Of a DNA stretch of 64,000 nt, positions 8,362 through 16,088 are shown one piece after another. The stretch's first letter is position 1. The number at the start of each line of letters is the position of its first letter. The translations under genes and the position numbers were made by a program. Below the pieces are notes generated by a model. It saw only the letters and a program-made list of their open reading frames with translations. It ran no database searches and was not told the DNA's origin. The stretch is from NCBI RefSeq assembly GCF_000770675.1, contig NZ_AVBG01000015.1, forward strand, positions 1-64,000, written 5' to 3'. This stretch comes from Pontibacillus chungwhensis BH030062. Lineage in GTDB: Bacteria > Bacillota > Bacilli > Bacillales > BH030062.

Positions 8362-8543
8362 ATTAGAAAGCGGAGGCGTGGTGCCTAGGGATAAAAGGAA
8401 GTTCGACTAGGATCTTCACATCCTGTGACAACATCGAACGACCCCACATCGTGTGGGACCGGATAAGACAGCTTTTCGGAAAAGGCGTTTAGCCTTTGGA
8501 AAAAAGATGACTTATCACGCTAGGTCCTCCACGCTGGAGCTAG
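8362..8543. mobile_element. nested hairpin module B1 inserted in repeat copy 1
   Basis: Copies 2 and 3 read CACCTAGGCTC here, whereas this copy has an insert between two CTAG tetramers. It shares GGCGTGGTGCCTAGG, AAAAGGCGTTTAGCCTTT and CTAGGTCCTCCACGC with the reverse complement of 51628-51740, and is an imperfect long palindrome. It itself contains module B2 at 8389-8458. It encodes no protein; a miniature-element origin is inferred. Confidence 0.7.
8389..8458. mobile_element. nested hairpin module B2 inside module B1
   Basis: It contains AAGGAAGTTCGACTA, CATCCTGTGACAAC, TCGAACGACCCCAC and GTGTGG, all shared with the reverse complement of about 51327-51410. GTTCGA...TCGAAC with an inner ACA...TGTGA forms a hairpin. 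In the other B1 copy (51628-51740) these bases are absent from the same place, so B2 looks like an insertion within an insertion. Confidence 0.6.
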
Positions 8544-8846
8544 ACTGGCTCTTCTGCCCACGGGAGTCTCGCAGTTTCCAAGCCCACCTTTGGCATATAA
8601 GGGTGAACGAAAACATGCCTTATAGGTTGAAATCAGATCTCCTGAAAAACTGCGAGGCCGTTCACCTCTCTAAAGCCAGGGCTTGCTCGGGGACTGCGAG
8701 ACTCCCGCGGGAAAAGGAGCCTTAGGGAGACCCCACAGAGAGCGTCAGCGAACGAGGAGGCTTCCCAGCTCCCCGCAGGAAAGCGAGTTGTCCCCGAGCA
8801 AGCCCTAGCACTCATCAAATATAACGGTCTCCTTTTCACCCCATAG

Positions 8847-8876
8847 GAAAAGGACAGTGTCGCCACTGCCCTTTGA
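8847..8876 (-). terminator. terminator of ssp
   Basis: On the minus strand AAAGGGCAGTG and CACTGTCCTTTT form a stem around a short loop, ending in CCTTTTCC. It lies about 20 bp after the SASP stop codon, at the edge of repeat copy 1. Confidence 0.65.
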
Positions 8877-8891
8877 TACCATTTTATTTAA

Positions 8892-9095
8892 TTATTGTTG
8901 TTGCCCACCGCTGTACTGCTGTTCAGCCATTTGAACTAGACGCTTAGTGATCTCCCCACCTACAGAACCGTTTTGACGGGATGTAGAGTCAGGACCAAGT
9001 TGTACGCCAAATTCTTGAGCGATTTCATATTTCATTTGGTCTAGAGCTTGTTGTACGCCAGGTACTACAAGTTCGTTTGAGTTGTTATATGCCAT
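8892..9095 (-). CDS. ssp: small acid-soluble spore protein, alpha/beta type
   Basis: A 67-residue DNA-binding protein that coats and protects spore chromosomal DNA and is degraded at germination. Family hallmarks are the GPR-protease site region [25 protein letters not shown] near the N terminus and [15 protein letters not shown] near the C terminus, with a Gln/Gly tail. AAGGAGGTGA precedes the ATG. A forespore (sigma-G) promoter candidate lies at 9121-9150. Its position next to thiI matches sspA of B. subtilis. Confidence 0.97.
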   Translation of the reverse strand: MAYNNSNELVVPGVQQALDQMKYEIAQEFGVQLGPDSTSRQNGSVGGEITKRLVQMAEQQYSGGQQQ

Positions 9096-9120
9096 GTGTG
9101 TCTCACCTCCTTGTTACTAC

Positions 9121-9150
9121 TAGCATGCGTCACAAGGAGGATCTCATCCT
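9121..9150 (-). promoter_or_regulatory. candidate sigma-G promoter of ssp
   Basis: On the minus strand the -35-like AGGATG (9150-9145) and -10-like CATGCTA (9127-9121) are separated by 17 bp. The -10 fits the forespore CATnnTA pattern known for SASP genes. Confidence 0.6.
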
Positions 9151-9184
9151 GAACAGTTTTTGGCAGTTCAACTAAGTTTATCTA

Positions 9185-10390
9185 TTAGAGCAAATCAGAA
9201 AATTCGTCTTCTTCTTGCGTGTGCTTCTCTTCAAATTCGACCGTTTCAATTCCTGCCACAGTTTCTGCAATTTCATCAGTGAAGTCAACTCGCTCTTCGT
9301 ATTGAAGAACCTTTTCACGAGTAGGTCTTGTCTTCGGGGCACTTGGCACGAATACCGTACAGCAATCCTCAAAAGGACGAATTGAAATGTCGTACATATC
9401 AATCCGCTTAGAAATATCAATTATTTCTAATTTATCCATAGATACTAGAGGACGAATAATTGGATAATTCGTCACTTCGTTAATCGTATTCATGCTTTCC
9501 ATTGTTTGGCTTGCGACCTGCCCAAGGCTTTCTCCGGTTGTAAAGGAAAGAATACCTCTTTCTTCAGCCACTCGCTCACTAACTTGAAGCATAACACGGC
9601 GCATTACAGTCATGCCGTAACCTTCAGGGATCTCACGATGAATGGTCTGTTGCAACTTCGTAAACGGTACAATATGAACTTTAATCTTATGCCCATACCG
9701 AGTTAATTGCTTTGCTAAATCAAGCACTTTCTGCTTTGCGCGCTCGCTCGTATAAGGAGGTGAATGGAAGTGAATCGCTTCGATTTCTACTCCGCGCTTC
9801 ATCGATAAATAACCAGCTACAGGACTATCAATCCCTCCAGAGAGAAGAAGGAGACTTTTACCTGTTGTACCTACAGGAAGTCCTCCAGCACCAAGAATTT
9901 TCTCTGAAGTGATATATGTCCCATCTTTTCGAATTTCTACATTAATTTCTACATCAGGATCGTGTACATCAACTTTATATCCTTCTGTATTTGAAAGAAC
10001 ATGTCCACCAAGAACTCGGTTCATAGCTTGTGAATCAATAGGGAAGTCTTTATCGACACGACGAGTAGAAATTTTGAACGTCTTCGTGTTCTTAGCGTGC
10101 GTTAATGCATACTGAACCGCTTTCTTCATTTGTTCTTCTTCATTCTCCACTTTAATCGCTAAGCTAAATGACTGTATCCCAAAGACATCTTTACATCTTT
10201 CGAGAATGGGTTGTGGTTCCTCGCCATTCAGTAAGATATACATACGATTTCTGTTTCGCTTAATTTTAATATTTTCGTAATCGTGCAATTTCGCTCTTAC
10301 ATTTTCATACAACTTAGCTACAAAGTGTTTTAAGTTTTTACCCTTTAACGACATTTCTCCGTAGCGGATTAATATATGATCATAATGCAT
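9185..10390 (-). CDS. thiI: tRNA uracil 4-sulfurtransferase ThiI
   Basis: Transfers sulfur to U8 of tRNA (4-thiouridine), and in some organisms to ThiS. Domain order: N-terminal ferredoxin-like region, THUMP domain (about 60-165), then the PP-loop ATPase with SGGIDSPVAGYLSMKRG near residue 185. There is no C-terminal rhodanese domain, as is usual in Bacillus, where the partner cysteine desulfurase passes the sulfur on. That partner is encoded five bases upstream on the same strand, so the two genes form an operon. The length of 401 residues is the family norm for Bacillus. Confidence 0.97.
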   Translation of the reverse strand: MHYDHILIRYGEMSLKGKNLKHFVAKLYENVRAKLHDYENIKIKRNRNRMYILLNGEEPQPILERCKDVFGIQSFSLAIKVENEEEQMKKAVQYALTHAKNTKTFKISTRRVDKDFPIDSQAMNRVLGGHVLSNTEGYKVDVHDPDVEINVEIRKDGTYITSEKILGAGGLPVGTTGKSLLLLSGGIDSPVAGYLSMKRGVEIEAIHFHSPPYTSERAKQKVLDLAKQLTRYGHKIKVHIVPFTKLQQTIHREIPEGYGMTVMRRVMLQVSERVAEERGILSFTTGESLGQVASQTMESMNTINEVTNYPIIRPLVSMDKLEIIDISKRIDMYDISIRPFEDCCTVFVPSAPKTRPTREKVLQYEERVDFTDEIAETVAGIETVEFEEKHTQEEDEFSDLL

Positions 10391-10395
10391 GTTAT

Positions 10396-11529
10396 CTACC
10401 CCATTACTTCTTTTAATTCGGTTAATACGTTTCGAAGCACGTGAATAAATCGCGCCCCTTCTTCCTTCGTATTATCATATGTGATACTAACACGAAGTCC
10501 TGCAGAAGAACGTTCATGTGAATGGCCACAAGCAGTAAGGACAGCACTCTCATCAGCATGTTTAGAAGAACATGCTGACTTTGTAGAAATAAAGATCCCT
10601 TCTTCACCAAGAGCATGAATAACCACTTCTGGCTTGTATCCAGGCACTGAAAAGTTCACGATGTGTGGTGCACTCTCAGAAGGTGTGTTCATGACAACTT
10701 CATCTATTTCAGAAATCTTTTCACGTAAATAGTGATGCAATTCCTTTAAGTGTTGCATGTTGTTTTTTTGGTTTTCCTTTGTCATGCGAATGGCTTTAAC
10801 CATTGCAACGATACCAGGGAGGTTTTCGGTTCCTGCCCGGTAAGAAGCCTCTTGACTCCCTCCATGAAGCAATGGAAATAACGACGTATTCCGCTTCACA
10901 TAAAGGATACCAGTTCCCTTCAAACCATGTATTTTATGGCTTGACATCGTACATAAATCAATAAGGGAAAGATCCAGGCCCGTCTTCCCTAAGCCTTGCA
11001 CGTGGTCGACATGGAAATAAAGTTTAGGATACTGACGAGCAACCATAGCAATCTCTTCAATTGGCTGAATGGTTCCCAATTCATTGTTGACGTGCATAAC
11101 ACTAATTAAAATAGTGTTTTCTCGAATTGCCTTTTGTACATCTTCCACACTAACACGCCCGTGCTCGTTAACAGAGAGATAGGTAACCTCGAACCCAAGC
11201 GACTCTAATGAACGACAAGCCTCCAACACGGAAGGGTGCTCTACGGAAGTAGTAATAATATGCTTCCCTCGATTTTGGTGTTGTAAAGCAATCCCTTTTA
11301 CAGCTAAATTGTTCCCTTCAGTTCCTCCAGAGGTAAAGACAATTTCATCTGATTGAACACCCAGTAATTGAGAAGCTTGCTTTTTCGACTGTTGAAGTAG
11401 TCTTTCTGCTTCACTTCCAAAAGCGTGTATAGATGAAGGATTCCCATAATATCGCTCTGATACTTGCTGAAAGCTTTTTAGCACTTCGGGATATGGTTTT
11501 GTCGTGGCACTATTGTCAAAGTAAATCAT
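10396..11529 (-). CDS. nifZ: cysteine desulfurase (NifS/IscS-like, NifZ type) for tRNA thiolation
   Basis: PLP enzyme that takes sulfur from cysteine and feeds ThiI. Motifs: IYFDNSATTKPY at the N terminus, the PLP lysine in SSHKIHGLKG, and the catalytic Cys in STKSACSSKHADES. The ATG at 11529 is preferred because the product then starts MIYFDNSATT as in the family (377 residues) and AAGGGGAT lies upstream; the 24-codon in-frame extension is not conserved-looking. It is co-transcribed with thiI (5-bp gap), which defines its role. Confidence 0.95.
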   Translation of the reverse strand: MIYFDNSATTKPYPEVLKSFQQVSERYYGNPSSIHAFGSEAERLLQQSKKQASQLLGVQSDEIVFTSGGTEGNNLAVKGIALQHQNRGKHIITTSVEHPSVLEACRSLESLGFEVTYLSVNEHGRVSVEDVQKAIRENTILISVMHVNNELGTIQPIEEIAMVARQYPKLYFHVDHVQGLGKTGLDLSLIDLCTMSSHKIHGLKGTGILYVKRNTSLFPLLHGGSQEASYRAGTENLPGIVAMVKAIRMTKENQKNNMQHLKELHHYLREKISEIDEVVMNTPSESAPHIVNFSVPGYKPEVVIHALGEEGIFISTKSACSSKHADESAVLTACGHSHERSSAGLRVSITYDNTKEEGARFIHVLRNVLTELKEVMG

Positions 11530-11700
11530 GGCACCGATCCCCTTTTTTCTCTTATTGCAATCAATTCTATTATCATACGTTTCTTCTGACTGATCTGTCA
11601 ATCGCTCTTATATGTCAACATTACTATAACATGATTAGGAAGAAGTTTCAGACCCTTCCCTTGTAAAAAGGCTAGGTCGGTCAAGATTATGGCATGATTG

Positions 11701-12147
11701 TTGAAGACTCGATACTGAGAGAATGTTTTCGTTAACTTCAATTAAGCATAAGGTGGGCCTGGAAACCACTCGCTTTCCTGTGGGGAGCTGGTGAGCCTCC
11801 TCATCCGGCACGCCGGCTTCCGGGGTCTCACCTAGGCTCTTCTGCCCACGGGAGTCTCGCAGTTTCCAGGCCCACCTTTGCCATATAAGGATGAACGAAA
11901 ACATGCCATGTAGGGTGAATCAGACCACCTTCTGTTAACTGCGGGGCCGTTTACCTCTTTAAAGACAGGGCTTGCTCGGGGACTGCGAGACTCCCGCGGG
12001 AAAAGGAGTCTAGGGAAGACCCCACAGAGAGCGAAAGCGAACGAGGAGGCTTCCCAGCTCCCCGCAGGAAAGCGAGTTGTCCCCGAGCAAGCCCAAGCAC
12101 TCATAATCGTAACGGCCCTTTCCATACTAAAATGTCTCAACTTCAAG
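11701..12147. repeat. composite intergenic repeat, copy 2 (uninterrupted reference copy)
   Basis: Fills most of the gap between nifZ and the small membrane gene. Hairpin A is 11750-11878 with a perfect 16-bp stem AAGGTGGGCCTGGAAA / TTTCCAGGCCCACCTT. Hairpin C is 11968-12094 with GGGCTTGCTCGGGGA / TCCCCGAGCAAGCCC. The outer ends TTGAAGACTCGATACTGAGA (left) and the reverse complement of CTCAACTTCAA (right) are inverted relative to each other. It carries no nested insertion and so shows the ancestral arrangement. No coding content is supported. Confidence 0.87.
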
Positions 12148-12205
12148 TCTTACATATAAGGCGGCTTATGAAAGACTTAAAACCACAATAAACAGGAACA
12201 AAACC

Positions 12206-12240
12206 TAAAAAAAGCCCTTTCCAAACAGGAAAGAGCTTTA
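12206..12240 (-). terminator. terminator of the ezrA transcript
   Basis: On the minus strand AAAGCTCTTTCC and GGAAAGGGCTTTTTTT pair around TGTTT, overlapping the end of the small gene that follows ezrA. Confidence 0.8.
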
Positions 12241-12558
12241 CTGAATCTCTAGTTTTGTTAAAAGGTCATCAATCGAAAACGTGCCATCTTCACTCCACTC
12301 ATTAGCCCAAGAACGGGTTAAACCTTTCTCTTCCCATGTTCTTTCATACTTTTCATTCACTTCTTTCATGTTGAAAGCTTCATAATCAGAGGCCAATCTA
12401 GGTAACTTATCAGATGACTTCATCTGGAGAGTAGGTGAGACTCGTTCGCTGTGCTGTCCTATTGCGCTTTCTTCTGAAGGAAACATTAGGAGTAAGATTA
12501 CGACAATCCAAATCCCGATTGATAAAAAGGAAAGACTCATAACTAAGCGATTCTTCAT
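12238..12558 (-). CDS. small membrane-anchored protein of unknown function, downstream of ezrA
   Basis: I do not recognise this 106-residue protein. It has one N-terminal hydrophobic segment (residues about 8-26, SLSFLSIGIWIVVILLLMF) followed by a polar, acidic 80-residue tail that would lie outside the cytoplasm if the positive N terminus stays in. GGAGG precedes the ATG and the gap from the ezrA stop is only nine bases, so the two are co-transcribed; a role in cell division or the envelope is possible but only inferred from position. A terminator follows immediately. Confidence 0.7.
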   Translation of the reverse strand: MKNRLVMSLSFLSIGIWIVVILLLMFPSEESAIGQHSERVSPTLQMKSSDKLPRLASDYEAFNMKEVNEKYERTWEEKGLTRSWANEWSEDGTFSIDDLLTKLEIQ

Positions 12559-12567
12559 GCTTACCTC

Positions 12568-14286
12568 CTATCCTACCGTCGTACTTACTCCGATATATTC
12601 ACCTAAACGATCACGCGCCCCAGGTTCAACTTCCTCTAGTGCGTCCGTTGCTAACTCTAATGCTTGATCGTACTCATAGTTTCTAAACGAGCGCTCCGCT
12701 TCAGATAGCTTTGCTGCTGTAAATGGGTACTGACTGCGATAACGATTCCCATATTGAATCATTGTCTCAACTAAAGTTGCTTGATCTAGGAGAAGCTCTG
12801 TTTGCTCAGCAGCACTCTCCGTTTCTTTTGTTGCACTGTCGAGTGATTCTCTAACCTTGATCATGTCAAGTGGTTGTTCATCTAACAAGTCGTGCACACG
12901 GTATAGGGAATGGGCCGCTGCTTCAATCGCATTTTGTAAATACAAAGGCACCCCTGGGATGTTGCTCTTTTGCAACTTGCGGTTTACGGCAATTAGCTTC
13001 TGCTTCATCACTGTTATCTGTTCTTTCGCTTCCCGTTCCCCAGCACGAACTTCATGTAAACGTTCCTTAAACTGTTGGTGCTGTTCGATAAGCTCTTGAA
13101 GTTGAACCTCCCACCGCTCTAATTCCTCTCTTATAGAAGAATGAGGCAGGCCCTCCTGAAGTTCATCCATAATGTCGTTATATTGCTTTAATAGCAGATT
13201 AACCCATTTCTCAAGACTTGTATGAATTTCCAAATCTTTATCCTCAAATTGGTATGTATGCTGCAATACTTCTATTTCTTCTTTACTTATCCGGATATCT
13301 TCACGAATAGATTGAAGTTGAGATAATAAGTTTGGTTGATGTTTCTCTACATAACTCCTTGCAATAGCTTCATTTTCTAATTGGGCGAACATTTCATTCA
13401 CACGTTCTTCAATCTCAACCGCTCCAGAACGTGCTTCTTCCATGTCTGCCTGATCCAATTGTTCTGAGTATCGATTAAGATGCTCCTGAAAGCCTGCAAG
13501 TTCTTCCTCAAAGTTATACGCTTCAACTCGATACCCATCATCACTCATTTGCTTCAACCCGTTTACCAAGTCCTCAATTTGTGAAGGGAGTTCTTGTTTA
13601 CACATCTTATAAAGTGAAGGAAACTCTTCAATTTGGACAGTTAGTTGATCAATCTCGTCTTTCATGGTTTGAACAAGTTCATTCGCTTCAAAATAGTTAC
13701 CTTGTTCGACAAGCTGATAATAACTCTGCAATTTTTCTTCAGCAGCGTCGATTAGGGCTTCAAAACGAACCTCAGCACTCCCATATCGATGGCGTTGTTG
13801 CAATAATTTTTTGCGAAGTTGTTTTGTTTGTGGATGGAGTGTTTCTATATCTTTACGACTGTTTTCTTCAGAATGAAGCAACGTTTCTAATTCTTCAAAC
13901 ATCTTATCAATTGAAGATTCAATCGTTTTTAAATGGTCTTCAATCGTTTTTATGACTTTTTTTGCAGAACCGAAGCGATATTTATCAGCATAATCCTCCG
14001 CCTCAAAAAGTTGCTCTTCAAGGTTAGGAAGTTGCTTGGATAATATGTCGTCCCATTCAGAGCGCCAGGACTCAAACCTTTCTTGCGTCTCACCAGACAA
14101 ATTTAACGATTTCACCTTAGAAAGCTCTTCTGTTACTTCACGGTTCATGATATCCATCTTCCAACCTTCAAGCCGGTCGACTTCATCATAAACCTGTTTC
14201 CTAAAAATCAACCCCACAATAACTACAACGATCACTGCTAGTATCGCACCGATGCCATACGCCATATAAAGCCTCCTAACTGTCAA
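12568..14286 (-). CDS. ezrA: septation ring formation regulator EzrA
   Basis: Membrane-anchored negative regulator of FtsZ ring assembly that also links division to penicillin-binding proteins. The 572 residues start with one transmembrane helix (about 8-27, GIGAILAVIVVVIVGLIF) with a short outside N terminus, followed by long cytoplasmic spectrin-like coiled coils rich in Glu, Gln and Leu. NRYRSQYP near residue 515 corresponds in position to the conserved QNR patch used for septal localisation. Length and placement next to hisJ and nifZ match B. subtilis. Confidence 0.96.
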   Translation of the reverse strand: MTVRRLYMAYGIGAILAVIVVVIVGLIFRKQVYDEVDRLEGWKMDIMNREVTEELSKVKSLNLSGETQERFESWRSEWDDILSKQLPNLEEQLFEAEDYADKYRFGSAKKVIKTIEDHLKTIESSIDKMFEELETLLHSEENSRKDIETLHPQTKQLRKKLLQQRHRYGSAEVRFEALIDAAEEKLQSYYQLVEQGNYFEANELVQTMKDEIDQLTVQIEEFPSLYKMCKQELPSQIEDLVNGLKQMSDDGYRVEAYNFEEELAGFQEHLNRYSEQLDQADMEEARSGAVEIEERVNEMFAQLENEAIARSYVEKHQPNLLSQLQSIREDIRISKEEIEVLQHTYQFEDKDLEIHTSLEKWVNLLLKQYNDIMDELQEGLPHSSIREELERWEVQLQELIEQHQQFKERLHEVRAGEREAKEQITVMKQKLIAVNRKLQKSNIPGVPLYLQNAIEAAAHSLYRVHDLLDEQPLDMIKVRESLDSATKETESAAEQTELLLDQATLVETMIQYGNRYRSQYPFTAAKLSEAERSFRNYEYDQALELATDALEEVEPGARDRLGEYIGVSTTVG

Positions 14287-14431
14287 TAGTTCATCTATGT
14301 CATACCAGGTAAAAATATGTATATAGTAATGTTTTTATGATACCATGTAAACGGTCATTTTGGCTAAATTTTTTCAAATTTATTAACCTTTTTACATTTT
14401 TTTCTACAATCTTTTTAAAGGAGGTCCTCTT

Positions 14432-15241
14432 ATGATTATTGACGGGCATGTACACACCCCATTCTGCCCCCATGGAACAAGGGATACCCTAAAACAATAC
14501 ATTGAAAACGCCATTTTACAAACTTATTCATCTATTAGTTTTACTGAACATGCACCATTACCCCCATCCTTCACAGATCCTGTACCTACCAAGGATAGCG
14601 GTATGAAATTACAAATGATGGATGATTATATTTCCACGTTACAACAATTGAAAAAAAACTACGAGAAAGACATCACAATTCATATCGGTTTAGAAGTAGA
14701 CTACATTGAGGGGTATGATGAAGAAATTAAAAAATTTCTCAATGCATATGGAGCTTCTTTAACAGATAGCATTTTATCTGTCCATTTTCTTCCTACGCCG
14801 TCTGATTTTGTGTGCTTGGATTTCAGTCCTGATTCTTTCAGAAAGCTTATTGATGCTCACGGAGGAGTTGATGCAGTACACAGACTATATTACCAAACAC
14901 TCCTTCGCTCCATCGAAGCGGATTTAGGTCGTTATAAACCGACAAGAATTGGTCATATGAGCCTCTCGCACAAGTTCCAAAACCTATTTCCAACAGAAGA
15001 ATCATTTACAGAAGAGACAGATGCTATATTAGAAAGCATTAAAAAAAGAAACTATTCACTAGATATGAATAGCGCTGGTTTAAGGAAACCTTATTGTCAA
15101 TCCACTTACCCTCCCCCATCCATTTTAGAGAAAGCATTCCGCCAAGGGATCCCGCTCGTTTATGGTTCAGATGCTCACAAATCTGAAGATCTCGGAGCTG
15201 GTTATTCTCAACTAAAGCAATACGTGTCGAACGTCTATTAA
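14432..15241 (+). CDS. hisJ: histidinol-phosphatase, PHP family
   Basis: Dephosphorylates histidinol phosphate in histidine biosynthesis. PHP-family metal ligands are visible: DGHVHTPFCPHG at the N terminus, SFTEHAPLP, GLEVDYIEGY, LSVHFLP, RIGHMSLSHKF and YGSDAHKSEDLG. The length of 269 residues matches Bacillus HisJ. AAAGGAGGTCC precedes the ATG. It stands apart from any his operon, as in B. subtilis, divergent from ezrA and convergent with refZ, with a strong terminator at its end. Confidence 0.95.
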   Translation: MIIDGHVHTPFCPHGTRDTLKQYIENAILQTYSSISFTEHAPLPPSFTDPVPTKDSGMKLQMMDDYISTLQQLKKNYEKDITIHIGLEVDYIEGYDEEIKKFLNAYGASLTDSILSVHFLPTPSDFVCLDFSPDSFRKLIDAHGGVDAVHRLYYQTLLRSIEADLGRYKPTRIGHMSLSHKFQNLFPTEESFTEETDAILESIKKRNYSLDMNSAGLRKPYCQSTYPPPSILEKAFRQGIPLVYGSDAHKSEDLGAGYSQLKQYVSNVY

Positions 15242-15277
15242 AATGCGCTAAGAGCTTACTAAGCTCTTAGCGCATTT
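15241..15277. terminator. terminator between hisJ and refZ
   Basis: A perfect 17-bp stem AAATGCGCTAAGAGCTT / AAGCTCTTAGCGCATTT with a 3-nt loop, followed by CTTTC. It starts at the last base of hisJ and can serve both convergent genes. Confidence 0.85.
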
Positions 15278-15331
15278 CTTTCGCCGATCTATTTCGAGTC
15301 ACTTGTTCAGGTTTTTCCAAAAGTACAAGTA

Positions 15332-15970
15332 CTACATAATGCTTTCTCTTTTCGGGGGAAGTCCACCTGAATGGTACACATGTTCAAGCCAATGCATAAT
15401 CGTTTCTGTATATTGTTTAACGAAAAATTCCGGTGATTGATCCCACAACACATGTTCTCTCATCTCATAAGGCATTAAAAATGGCATCATCAACATCCCT
15501 TTAAACTGAAGAAACAAATGTTTAATTTGCATTTGCTTTACGCGGGTATGTTTCAAGGAGTCTTTGAAAAGTTTGAATAAGATATACTTTTCTTTCGCCA
15601 AGTAGGTGACCATCATCTCGCGCACAAGTACGTTATCAAGCGTTAATTCTCTGTGGATGAAGCATGTAAATTGATGATGCTCTTTCTTATACTGTATAAT
15701 TACTTCTATCATTTTACGGAGTCTTTCTTGCGAAGATAATCGTTGATTACTATCTCGTTGTTGCTCTAATAACTCTATATAAGGCTCAAAATATTGGACC
15801 ATAAGGTGTTCAAGTAAGCCCTGTTTATTTGTAAAATGGTAACTAATAAGCGAAACATTAACTTTGGCTTTTGCGGCGATATCACGAACAGAGGTTCCAG
15901 TGTAGCCTTTCGTATAAAACAACAAACACGCTGCATCCATCACTTTTTGTCTTGTTGACGATTTTGTCAT
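15332..15970 (-). CDS. refZ: TetR-family regulator RefZ
   Basis: In B. subtilis RefZ binds sites around the origin early in sporulation and affects FtsZ and chromosome capture in the forespore. The N-terminal TetR helix-turn-helix is clear (KVMDAACLLFYTKGYTGTSV, then DIAAKAKVNVSLISYHF, residues about 8-50), followed by a helical ligand/dimer domain. The ATG at 15970 is chosen because AGGAGG lies nine bases upstream and the 23-codon extension has no family resemblance; the product is 212 residues. The neighbours hisJ and ytsP are the same as for B. subtilis yttP/refZ. Confidence 0.9.
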   Translation of the reverse strand: MTKSSTRQKVMDAACLLFYTKGYTGTSVRDIAAKAKVNVSLISYHFTNKQGLLEHLMVQYFEPYIELLEQQRDSNQRLSSQERLRKMIEVIIQYKKEHHQFTCFIHRELTLDNVLVREMMVTYLAKEKYILFKLFKDSLKHTRVKQMQIKHLFLQFKGMLMMPFLMPYEMREHVLWDQSPEFFVKQYTETIMHWLEHVYHSGGLPPKRESIM

Positions 15971-15982
15971 AGCGCATGACCT

Positions 15983-16011
15983 CCTTATTCGAAAAGATTC
16001 GCTGAATAAGG
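15983..16011. promoter_or_regulatory. inverted repeat in the refZ upstream region
   Basis: CCTTATTC (15983-15990) and GAATAAGG (16004-16011) are 8-bp arms 13 bp apart, immediately upstream of and overlapping the refZ ribosome binding site. TetR regulators commonly bind such sites in their own control region; autoregulation is inferred only. Confidence 0.35.
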
Positions 16012-16088
16012 TAAGAATCCTGCATGAATCGCTCGTCAACTTTCGCCCCGCACTATTAGGATTTTTGCCAAATTAGGAGGAATATTTG

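Larger units (their letters stand above)
8229..8842. repeat. composite intergenic repeat, copy 1 (with nested insertions)
   Basis: It fills the gap between ytcJ and ssp. Hairpin A has outer stem AAGGTGGGCCTGGAAA (8276-8291) / TTTCCAAGCCCACCTT (8575-8590). Hairpin C has AGGGCTTGCTCGGGGA (8678-8693) / TCCCCGAGCAAGCCCT (8791-8806). Copies 2 and 3 share the same arrangement and linker (CATATAAGG.TGAACGAAAAC). The left flank carries the unit end GAAGCTGCGAGAATATTT. Hairpin A is interrupted at a CTAG by about 182 bp (see 8362-8543). Short open frames inside it are shadows and no coding signal is visible. Confidence 0.85.

Noticed and set aside
8229-8842. CRISPR array
   Set aside because: The repeats are long, palindromic, dispersed and not separated by uniform unique spacers; no cas genes are present.
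8453-8866. Open frames of 77-90 codons inside repeat copy 1 (both strands)
   Set aside because: They follow the GC-rich palindromes of the repeat, have low-complexity Arg/Ser/Pro composition, and similar frames recur in every copy because the DNA is repeated; no ribosome binding sites.
11635-12146. Open frames of 89 and 104 codons in repeat copy 2
   Set aside because: Same reason: translations such as GSWEASSF and RFPAGSW recur only because the palindromic DNA recurs.
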